Of a stretch of 64,000 nt of DNA, positions 34,067 through 40,854 are shown one piece after another (the stretch's first letter is position 1; the number at the start of each line of letters is the position of its first letter). Made by a program: the position numbers and the translations under genes. Source of the DNA: Streptomyces zaomyceticus (GTDB lineage Bacteria > Actinomycetota > Actinomycetes > Streptomycetales > Streptomycetaceae); assembly GCF_014656215.1 (NCBI RefSeq), contig NZ_BNBZ01000022.1, forward strand, positions 59,806-123,805. Reading direction: 5' to 3'. The notes beneath the pieces are model-generated. The model saw only the letters and a program-made list of their open reading frames with translations, did not search any database and was not told where the DNA came from.

Positions 34067-34954
34067 ATGCCCTCCACACCCGGTCCGCCGCACGACGGTG
34101 CCCCCACCGAACACGGCCACTGGTTCCAACGGCTCCACGCCCGCGTCCTCGCCTCGCCCGTCGGGCTCGCGTGGAACCGCGGACGCGCCATGGAACTCAT
34201 GCACCGAGCCATGGGCTTCGCGGCGCTCAGCCTGCTCACCCTCGTGCCCCTGCTCATCGTCGTGGCCGCCGCCGACCTCGCCAGCGGCCAGGGATTCGCC
34301 CGCTGGCTCGTGCAGGGACTGGGAGTCTCCGAGGTCTCGCAGGAGGAGGTCGAACGGCTCTTCGGCCAGCCGGGACAGGCCCTGCAACGCACCACCGCCT
34401 TCGGCCTCGCCGCGCTCGCCGCCTTCGGCGTCACCTTCGGATCCGCCGTACAGACCGGGTACGAGCGGGTCTGGGACCTCCCCACCGCCCGCTGGCACAC
34501 CATGTGGCGGCACGTCGTCTGGCTGGCCGTCCTCATCGCCTGTCTGCTGGTCTTCGTGGCCAATCCCGCACCGGCCGACGCGCCCGCAGTGGTCACCGGC
34601 GTCGTCGCGCTCGCCGACCTCGTCGGCACCTTCTTCTTCTTCTGGTGGTCGCAGCGCTTCCTGCTCTGCGGGCGCATCCGCTGGCGAGCCCTCGTGCCCG
34701 GAGCCGCCCTCACGGCGCTGGGCCTCCTGGGGCTGCGGATCTTCTCCCAACTGGTGTTCTCCCCGCTCATCGCCTCGAACGCGGTGACGTACGGCCAGTT
34801 CGGCACCGTCCTCGTCCTCCAGTCCTGGCTGGTCGGCGTCGGCTTCGTCGTGTACGGCGGTGCCCTCGTCGGCCGCCTGGTCCACGAGCACCTCCTCCGG
34901 CGCCGTATGCGCCGCGAAGGCGTCACCGTCACCTGGTCCCGCCGGTTCCGGTGA
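34067..34954 (+). CDS. YihY/BrkB-like inner membrane protein
   Basis: A 295-residue integral membrane protein with about six spans: FAALSLLTLVPLLIVVAAAD, AALAAFGVTFGSAVQTGYER, VWLAVLIACLLVFVAN, LADLVGTFFFFWWSQ, LVPGAALTALGLLGLR, and LVGVGFVVYGGALVG. The N-terminal cytosolic segment and overall layout match YihY/virulence factor BrkB proteins, whose transport role is still unclear. The last 25 residues are basic and cytosolic (LLRRRMRREGV). It precedes the two-component operon by 73 bases on the same strand but has no clear functional link. Confidence 0.85.
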   Translation: MPSTPGPPHDGAPTEHGHWFQRLHARVLASPVGLAWNRGRAMELMHRAMGFAALSLLTLVPLLIVVAAADLASGQGFARWLVQGLGVSEVSQEEVERLFGQPGQALQRTTAFGLAALAAFGVTFGSAVQTGYERVWDLPTARWHTMWRHVVWLAVLIACLLVFVANPAPADAPAVVTGVVALADLVGTFFFFWWSQRFLLCGRIRWRALVPGAALTALGLLGLRIFSQLVFSPLIASNAVTYGQFGTVLVLQSWLVGVGFVVYGGALVGRLVHEHLLRRRMRREGVTVTWSRRFR

Positions 34955-35027
34955 CGACGGCTGTCACCCCGGGTCGTACACCCCGGGTCCGATGCCCCGG
35001 ACGCGGGCCGCCCTTTACGATCACCGC

Positions 35028-36323
35028 ATGTCCGTCACCCCGTCAGCTCCGTTCCTCAGAAGAGTCACCCCCGACGGATGGGCCGCGATCGCCTGGCTCG
35101 CGGGCATGGTCTTCACCGCACTCCTCCGCATCCGACTGCCAGGCCAGGACGAGGCGGACGTCATGCCCGGAGTGGTCATCGTGCGCTGGGACGGCCTCCT
35201 CATGCTGTTCCTCGCCACCGCCCTCGCCCTGCGCGGCAGCGCGCTCCTGACCAGCCGTCCGGCAGCGGCCCTGAGGTACCTCCTGGTAGCCGCAGTGCTC
35301 GGCAGCAACCCACTCGGTGTCATGGCCATCCCGGCCGCGCAGTACCTCGCCGTGGACGTCGCCCTCTACGCCATCGCCGCCGCCCGCCCGCCCCGTGAGG
35401 CGGGCAGGGCGCTCCTGCTCTCCCTCGGCGTCCTCTTCGGCCACCTGGCGGTCCGCCTGCTCGCGGGCTGGAGCGTCGCCACCACCAGCGCGCTGGCCGT
35501 CGCCCTCACCGCCGTCGTGGCCTGGCTGCTCGGCCGCTCGGAGCAGCAGAGCCGGGTGCACGCCGAACGGACCCGTGCTCAGAGCGCCGCACAGGCCGTC
35601 ACCTCCGAACGGCTCAGGATCGCCCGCGAGATGCACGATTCGGTCGCCCACAGCATCGGCATCGTCGCCCTCCAGGCCGGCGCCGCGCGCCGGGTCATCG
35701 AGACACAGCCCGAGCAGGCCCGGCAGGCCCTCGGCGAGATCGAGACGGCCAGCCGCGAGACCCTGGCCGGACTGCGCCGCATGCTCGGCGCGCTGCGCAC
35801 CGACGAGCCGGGCGACCCCGGCACACGACCCGCCGAGGGCGCGGGGCTGCCCGAGATGCCCGGCCTCGCCGTTCTCGACCGGCTCGCCGAGGTCACCGCG
35901 GCCGCCGGTGTCCGTGTCGCGGTCCGGCGCGTCGGCGAACCCCGCCCGCTCCCGCAGGACATCGACCTCTCCGCCTTCCGTCTCGTCCAGGAGTCCGTGA
36001 CCAACGTCGTACGGCACTCGGGCGCCGACTCCTGCACGGTCACCGTCGACCAGCAGGACCCCGGAGCCCTCGTCGTCACCGTCGAGGACCACGGTCCCGG
36101 CCCTCGACGCGAACGGGACCGGGACGGCGACGGCGGCCGTGACCGCGCCCACGACCAGGACCGCGACCGGGTCCCCTCCGGAGGCGGATCGGGCTACGGT
36201 CTCGTCGGGATGCGGGAGCGCGTCACCCTGTTGCACGGAGAGTTCACCGCGGGACCCCGCCCCGGCGGCGGCTTTCGCGTCACCGCCCGCCTTCCCCTCC
36301 CGGCAGGAGCCGTCACCCGATGA
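35028..36323 (+). CDS. Sensor histidine kinase (NarL-type partner)
   Basis: A 431-residue membrane kinase. The N-terminal half has about five to six hydrophobic spans with no large extracellular domain. The HisKA_3 region has RLRIAREMHDSVAHS with His203 as the phosphorylated residue, and the C-terminal HATPase_c shows NVVRHSGADSCTVTV, VTVEDHGPGP and GYGLVGMRERV. A Asp/Arg-rich insert (RDRDGDGGRDRAHDQDRDR) interrupts the ATP lid, which is unusual but probably tolerated. The stop overlaps the response regulator start by 4 bases. The signal is unknown. Confidence 0.92.
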   Translation: MSVTPSAPFLRRVTPDGWAAIAWLAGMVFTALLRIRLPGQDEADVMPGVVIVRWDGLLMLFLATALALRGSALLTSRPAAALRYLLVAAVLGSNPLGVMAIPAAQYLAVDVALYAIAAARPPREAGRALLLSLGVLFGHLAVRLLAGWSVATTSALAVALTAVVAWLLGRSEQQSRVHAERTRAQSAAQAVTSERLRIAREMHDSVAHSIGIVALQAGAARRVIETQPEQARQALGEIETASRETLAGLRRMLGALRTDEPGDPGTRPAEGAGLPEMPGLAVLDRLAEVTAAAGVRVAVRRVGEPRPLPQDIDLSAFRLVQESVTNVVRHSGADSCTVTVDQQDPGALVVTVEDHGPGPRRERDRDGDGGRDRAHDQDRDRVPSGGGSGYGLVGMRERVTLLHGEFTAGPRPGGGFRVTARLPLPAGAVTR

Positions 36324-37000
36324 GCACGAATACCACCGAGCCCACCGTCCGGGTCGTCCTCGCCGACGACCAGCCCCTGGTGCGCACAGCGCTCCGGATG
36401 GTCATGACCGACACCACCGACCTCGTCGTCACGGGCGAGGCGGCGGACGGTGCCGAGGCCGTCCGTCTCGTCGAGGAGACGGGCGCCGACGTCGTCGTCA
36501 TGGACCTGCGCATGCCCGGTACGGACGGCATCGAGGCGACCCGCCTCATCACCGCTGGCTCCAGCGGGGCCCGGGTGGTCGTGCTCACCACGTTCGACGA
36601 CGACGACCACGTGTACGGAGCGCTGCACGCGGGCGCGTCCGGGTTCCTGGTCAAGGACATGGCCCTGGACGACATCCTCGCCGCGGTCCGTGTCGTCGCC
36701 TCGGGCGACGCCCTGATCGCCCCCAGCGTCACCCGGCGACTCATCAAGGAGTTCACCGACCGGCCTAAGTCCGTCCCCGCGGCGCCCCGACGTCGCGCCG
36801 AGGGGATCACCGACCGCGAGCGCGAGGTCCTCACGCTGGTCGGGCGGGGTCTCTCCAACACGGAGGTCGCCGCCGAACTCCACATCAGTGTCGCCACCGC
36901 CAAGACCTATGTGACCCGGCTGCTCGCCAAACTGGACGCACGCGACCGTGTGCAGCTGGTCATCATCGCGTACGAGGCGGGCCTGGTCTCAGCTGCCTGA
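36320..37000 (+). CDS. NarL/FixJ-family response regulator
   Basis: A 226-residue regulator. The receiver domain has acidic residues Asp16-Asp17, phosphoacceptor Asp62 (MDLRMPGTDG) and Lys112 (GFLVKD). The C-terminal LuxR helix-turn-helix runs about 160-220 (ITDREREVLTLVGRGLSN, then TEVAAELHISVATAKTYVTR). It overlaps the kinase gene (ATGA), so the two form one transcript and work together. Targets are not apparent from the window. Confidence 0.95.
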   Translation: MSTNTTEPTVRVVLADDQPLVRTALRMVMTDTTDLVVTGEAADGAEAVRLVEETGADVVVMDLRMPGTDGIEATRLITAGSSGARVVVLTTFDDDDHVYGALHAGASGFLVKDMALDDILAAVRVVASGDALIAPSVTRRLIKEFTDRPKSVPAAPRRRAEGITDREREVLTLVGRGLSNTEVAAELHISVATAKTYVTRLLAKLDARDRVQLVIIAYEAGLVSAA

Positions 37001-37160
37001 CGGCGGAGTGCGGTGGGGACGGGCGCGCGGGCAGCGACGGCGTGTGCCCGGCGGGAAAGTGATCACACGATCCGGTGATCCGCCCACGAGAGGCCGGGAG
37101 CCGTCCCCCCGACCGCTTGGATGTGGGTGATCCCATCGGCCCGTCGAAAGAGAGCCGCCC

Positions 37161-37670
37161 ATGGCGAACATCTGGCTGCCGCCCGTCGAGTACGTCGCGA
37201 CCCTGCCGAGAGCGACGGCGTACGCCTGCCTCTACTTCACCGACACGGGGGGCCGCCCCTTCCAGCTGCGGGCCAGCTACCGCGCCGAGCTGTGGCAGTG
37301 GCCCGGCGGGAACATGGACCCGGGGGAGACCCCCTGGGAGACGGCGGTGCGCGAGTGCCGCGAGGAGACCGGGATCAGCTTCACCGGCGAACCGCGGCTC
37401 CTCGGCACCCACTTCGTCACCGACCGCGGCGACGACTGGCCCGCCAACCACATCGGCTTCGTCTTCGACGGCGGTGAGCTGACGGACGAGCAGATCGCCG
37501 GTGTCGTCCTCGACCCCGAGGAGCACAGCGCGTACAGCATCCGCACGCTCGAGGAGTGGGAGCGGGAGATGGAGCCGCGCGAGTTCGCCCGCCTCGCGGG
37601 CATCGACCGGGCCCGCAGGACCGGCAGGCCGCTGTACCTGGAGACCGGCCCCGACGGAGACCGGGCATAG
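37161..37670 (+). CDS. NUDIX hydrolase
   Basis: A 169-residue hydrolase with a full Nudix box, GGNMDPGETPWETAVRECRE followed by ETGI, i.e. GX5EX7REUXEEXGU. It cleaves a nucleoside diphosphate linked to another group using Mg2+, but the substrate cannot be read from the sequence. An aromatic-rich N-terminus (MANIWLPPVEYVATLP) probably forms the substrate pocket. It starts at ATG 37161, 9 bases after AAAGAGAG. A strong terminator follows two bases after the stop. Confidence 0.92.
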   Translation: MANIWLPPVEYVATLPRATAYACLYFTDTGGRPFQLRASYRAELWQWPGGNMDPGETPWETAVRECREETGISFTGEPRLLGTHFVTDRGDDWPANHIGFVFDGGELTDEQIAGVVLDPEEHSAYSIRTLEEWEREMEPREFARLAGIDRARRTGRPLYLETGPDGDRA

Positions 37671-37671
37671 A

Positions 37672-37719
37672 GGCACGGGGGCGGGTGCCGCCGCTCGGAA
37701 CGACACCCGCCCCCGTGCC
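37672..37719. terminator. Strong bidirectional terminator
   Basis: A 16-bp perfect stem (37672-37687 with 37704-37719) with a 16-base loop, directly between the NUDIX stop and the convergent AMIN-like gene stop at 37727. Confidence 0.85.
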
Positions 37720-37726
37720 CGGTCGT

Positions 37727-38248
37727 TCAGACGCGACAGCCCACCGGGTGGGCGAAGTCGACCACGAAGCGCTCCGGGGAGTGCAGCCGGAAGGTCTTGT
37801 AGGCGGGTTTGGTGTCGAAGGCGGCTCCGATGGAGACCACGCCCTCGAAGTCGCCGGTCAGGGCGACCCCCTTGAGCGTGGGCAGATGGATCTTCAGCAG
37901 CCGGGGTCCCTGGTACACGGACTTTCCGGCGTCGTCGTGGGCGGCCGCGGGGGAGAGGCGGATCTCCAGGAAGTACTTCCCCGCCAGCGGGACCTTCTGC
38001 CCCGAGCCGTCGTAGCGCAGTGTGGTGACCGGGTGCACGGTGACCGGGGGCATGACACCCCGTACGTCGATCACCAGTCGGTCGAAGGTGGCGTGGCCGC
38101 CCCAGCGGGCGTTGACGACCAGGGCCGTGGCCGGGGTCGTCGGGCTCGGGGAGGGGGCGTGGGCGGCGCCGGCCGGGATCGTGGCGCCGATGCCGGCGGT
38201 CAACAGGATTCCCGCGGCGACGGCCGCGAGGGTGTGACGGTGATGCAT
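37727..38248 (-). CDS. Secreted AMIN-like domain protein
   Basis: A 173-residue secreted protein. The signal peptide covers 1 to about 30 (LAAVAAGILLTAGIGATIPA). The mature part shows the AMIN-like pattern FDRLVIDVRG, then LRYDGSG, KVPLAGKYFLEIRLSPAAAH, GDFEGVVSIGAAFD and SPERFVVDFAHP, a beta-rich module thought to bind envelope components in actinomycetes. A single Cys lies at the third residue from the end. It begins at ATG 38248. The promoter region holds two palindromes. Confidence 0.82.
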   Translation of the reverse strand: MHHRHTLAAVAAGILLTAGIGATIPAGAAHAPSPSPTTPATALVVNARWGGHATFDRLVIDVRGVMPPVTVHPVTTLRYDGSGQKVPLAGKYFLEIRLSPAAAHDDAGKSVYQGPRLLKIHLPTLKGVALTGDFEGVVSIGAAFDTKPAYKTFRLHSPERFVVDFAHPVGCRV

Positions 38249-38283
38249 GACGTCCCCCAATTTCTCCTGCTCCGGGGACAGTG

Positions 38284-38321
38284 CTGTCACTGACAGAGAC
38301 ATCCACCACAACCATATGGTT
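38284..38321. promoter_or_regulatory. Two palindromes in the AMIN-like gene promoter
   Basis: CTGTCA-C-TGACAG (38284-38296) and the perfect 12-bp palindrome AACCATATGGTT (38310-38321), with centres about 26 bp apart, lie 36-73 bases upstream of the ATG. They are likely sites for one or two regulators. I cannot name the regulators. Confidence 0.55.
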
Positions 38322-38505
38322 CCATCCGATATGGGGTAAATGTGCGAATGATGCGGCAGGGGGGTGGGGGAGGGTGGCGGTTCGCGCGAGGCGAACGGCG
38401 GTGGGCGCACCGCGGGGACCCGGGACCGCCGCCGGCCGACCGGATCCGCCGAGGCGGATCCCGCGATGGCCGTAACTCCCCGGCCGCTCAGTAGTTGACC
38501 CGGTC

Positions 38506-38721
38506 ATGAAGAAGCGCAGCATGCTCGCCATCGCCTCCCTCGCCGCAGGCGTCGTCACCGCCCTCGTCACCCCTCCGCCGCAGGCCAGCGCGGCCGAGAG
38601 CCCGCTGGGCGGCGCCACCGGTCTCCTCCAGGAGGACCAGGGCGTCGAGACCGTCGTCCACGACACCGTCCACGGAGCCGAAGGCGCCCTCCCGGCTCCC
38701 GGGACCGGCGGCCTGCTCTGA
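38506..38721 (+). CDS. Small secreted protein of unknown function
   Basis: A 71-residue secreted peptide. The signal peptide MKKRSMLAIASLAAGVVTAL ends near TPPPQASAA, leaving about 41 mature residues (ESPLGGATGLLQEDQG onward, ending GTGGLL) with no cysteine. Streptomycetes have many such short, abundant secreted proteins. It begins at ATG 38506, 130 bases upstream of a divergent-facing empty interval that separates it from the cyclophilin gene. No function is known. Confidence 0.7.
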   Translation: MKKRSMLAIASLAAGVVTALVTPPPQASAAESPLGGATGLLQEDQGVETVVHDTVHGAEGALPAPGTGGLL

Positions 38722-38843
38722 CGATGCCCCGCGCGGCGACCGGTGCCCCGCGCCCCCGACGGGCCGCGGGGCACCGCCACGCCGTGACCCGGGAGGAGGC
38801 GGCCCGTGCGCGCGCCGTGCGTGACTAATGACAGGATGTCCCC

Positions 38844-39341
38844 ATGAGCGACAACGTTTACTTCGACATCACCATCAACGACGAGCCCGCGGGCCGGATC
38901 ACCTTCAAGCTGTTCGACGACGTCGTCCCGAAGACGGCGCAGAACTTCCGCGAGCTCTGCACCGGTGAGCACGGCTTCGGTTACGCCGGCTCCCCGTTCC
39001 ACCGGGTCATCCCGCAGTTCATGCTCCAGGGTGGCGACTTCACCCGCGGCAACGGCACCGGCGGCAAGAGCATCTACGGCGAGAAGTTCGCCGACGAGAA
39101 CTTCAAGCTGAAGCACGACCGCCCGTTCCTGCTCTCGATGGCCAACGCCGGCCCGAACAGCAACGGCTCGCAGTTCTTCATCACCACGATCATCACCGAC
39201 TGGCTCGACGGCAAGCACGTCGTCTTCGGCGAGGTCGTCGAGGGCCAGGACCTGGTCAAGAAGATCGAGGGCCTCGGCTCCCGTTCCGGCGCCACCGCCG
39301 CGAGCATCAAGGTCTCCGAGTCGGGCATCGTGAAGGCCTGA
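38844..39341 (+). CDS. Cyclophilin-type peptidyl-prolyl isomerase
   Basis: A 165-residue cytosolic cyclophilin resembling eukaryotic CypA more than E. coli PpiA. It has FHRVIPQFMLQGGDFTRGNG (catalytic Arg in FHR), MANAGPNSNGSQFFIT, and the cyclosporin-binding Trp in TDWLDGKHVVFGEV. It speeds cis-trans isomerisation of proline bonds in protein folding. The length is that of a bare catalytic domain with no signal peptide. It is a single gene with a short stem (39363-39379) just after it. Confidence 0.95.
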   Translation: MSDNVYFDITINDEPAGRITFKLFDDVVPKTAQNFRELCTGEHGFGYAGSPFHRVIPQFMLQGGDFTRGNGTGGKSIYGEKFADENFKLKHDRPFLLSMANAGPNSNGSQFFITTIITDWLDGKHVVFGEVVEGQDLVKKIEGLGSRSGATAASIKVSESGIVKA

Positions 39342-39362
39342 TCGCCTTCTCGAACTGAGCCC

Positions 39363-39437
39363 AGGGCGCCGAGCGCCCTTGCTCGACCCACCCGGCCGGG
39401 GCGGGGGACGCCGTCCGCGCGACGTGCGTCCCCGCCC
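39363..39437. terminator. Two hairpins between convergent genes
   Basis: AGGGCGC (39363-39369) pairs with GCGCCCT (39373-39379) just after the cyclophilin gene, followed by TT. A larger stem, 39399-39411 with 39426-39437 (one bulged G), suits termination of the opposing minus-strand gene that stops at 39528. Confidence 0.55.
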
Positions 39438-39527
39438 TCGCCGAGGACTCCCACGGATTCCCGGACGCCTGCCGGGTGCGGTCACCGGGCTTCCGCCCAG
39501 GCCCCGGTACCGGCGGCCGACGCGACC

Positions 39528-40364
39528 TCAGGCGAAGGCGAGCGCGTTCCGCTCCGCCCACGCCGAGAAGGGGCGCGCCGCCCGGCCGAGGACCCGCTCC
39601 ACGTCAGGGCTCACCCGCCGCTCCTCCGTGCCGGGCTCACCCATCACCGCCAGCATCCCGTCGACGGCCTCCTCCGGCAGGAATCGCACCAGCTGCGACC
39701 TGGCCTCGCTCGCGCTCTGCGCCACGAACGCGACCGGTTCGCCCAACGCTCCGGCGAGAGCCCGCGCCTGCTCGCGCGGTGACACCGCCTCGGGCCCCGT
39801 CAGGACGTAGATCCGCCCCGTGTGAGCCGTGCCACGCAGCGCTTCCGCCGCGACCTCGGCGATGTCCGCCGGATCCACCACGGGCAGCGCCACGTCCGCG
39901 AACGGGGCCGCCACCGTACGGGCCGAACGTACGGGCTCGGCCCACAGGAAGGCGTTGGAGGCGAAGCCGCCGGGCCGCAGCACGGTCCAGTCGACCCCCG
40001 ATTCCCGTACCGCCGTCTCGAACGCGCGCAGAATCCCGTGCGACACCGAATCGGGCCGCGTCCCCACCAGTTGCGAGGACTGGAGCACGATCCGCCGCAC
40101 CCCGGCGGCGACCGCCGCCGCCACGATCCCCCGCGGACTCAGCTCGTCCCCGAGGCCCCCGACGAGCAGATACACCGCCTCCGCGCCCTCGAACAGGTCC
40201 TTCAGGCCGTCCACATCGGCCAGATCCCCCTGTCGGTGCGTCACCCCGGCGGGCAGTCCCGCGGCCGGCCGCCGGCTCACCGCCGTCACCTGCTCACCGG
40301 CCGCGGCCAGCAGCTCCACCAGCGGTCGTCCGACGTTTCCGGTCGCTCCGGTCACCACGATCAC
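39528..40364 (-). CDS. NmrA-like NAD(P)-binding protein
   Basis: A 278-residue short-chain dehydrogenase/reductase of the atypical NmrA-like group. The N-terminus MIVVTGATGNVGRPLVELLA carries the GxxGxxG nucleotide-binding loop, followed by QVTAVSRRP and RRIVLQSSQLV. The usual Tyr-x3-Lys catalytic pair is not visible, so it may bind NAD(P) as a sensor or act as a quinone reductase like QOR2. It stands alone on the minus strand. Confidence 0.85.
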   Translation of the reverse strand: MIVVTGATGNVGRPLVELLAAAGEQVTAVSRRPAAGLPAGVTHRQGDLADVDGLKDLFEGAEAVYLLVGGLGDELSPRGIVAAAVAAGVRRIVLQSSQLVGTRPDSVSHGILRAFETAVRESGVDWTVLRPGGFASNAFLWAEPVRSARTVAAPFADVALPVVDPADIAEVAAEALRGTAHTGRIYVLTGPEAVSPREQARALAGALGEPVAFVAQSASEARSQLVRFLPEEAVDGMLAVMGEPGTEERRVSPDVERVLGRAARPFSAWAERNALAFA

Positions 40365-40494
40365 AGCTGTTCCCCTCCAGGGAGTCCTCGGCGGAGCACC
40401 AGCGCTCCGCCGTCTTCATGACCTCATCCTGGAAGGCGAACCGGCCATCTTCTGGCCACTTTCACCGAGGCGAATCCGAGGGGTGTCCGCAGCC

Positions 40495-40743
40495 TCAGCT
40501 CTCCTCGCCGAAACGCCGTTCGAACTTGGCGATCCGGCCCTCCGAGTCCACCGTCCGCGCCGTGCCCGTGTAGAACGGGTGGCTCTCGGAGGAGATCTCG
40601 ACATCGATCACGGGGTACGTGTTGCCGTCGTCCCATTCGATGGTGCGGTCGCTGGTCGCGGTGGACCGGGTCAGAAAGGCGTACCCGGCCGTGCGGTCAC
40701 GGAAGACCACCGGGCCGTACTCGGGCTGCTTGTCCTGCTGCAC
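40495..40743 (-). CDS. rpmE2: Ribosomal protein bL31, type B (zinc-free)
   Basis: An 82-residue L31 of the C- (zinc-free) type, lacking the CxxC pair of type A. The core is YGPVVFRDRTAGYAFLTRST, then DVEISSESHPFYTG and FERRFG. It belongs to the large subunit and can replace the zinc L31 when zinc is scarce. It starts at GTG 40743, five bases after GAGGAGG. Such genes usually sit behind a Zur site, but I find no TGAAAATNATTTTCA-like sequence upstream. Confidence 0.93.
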   Translation of the reverse strand: MQQDKQPEYGPVVFRDRTAGYAFLTRSTATSDRTIEWDDGNTYPVIDVEISSESHPFYTGTARTVDSEGRIAKFERRFGEES

Positions 40744-40854
40744 GTGTCCTCCTCGGGCTCCCGCCCTGACTCGTCCGGCCTGATCGGCACGGCACCCCCA
40801 GCCTCCCCGCGCCCGCGCCGGCCGACCAGCGCCACGGGCCCGACCGGGTGATCC

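Noticed and set aside
40744..40854. Zur box before the L31 gene
   Set aside because: No AT-rich palindrome of the expected form is present.
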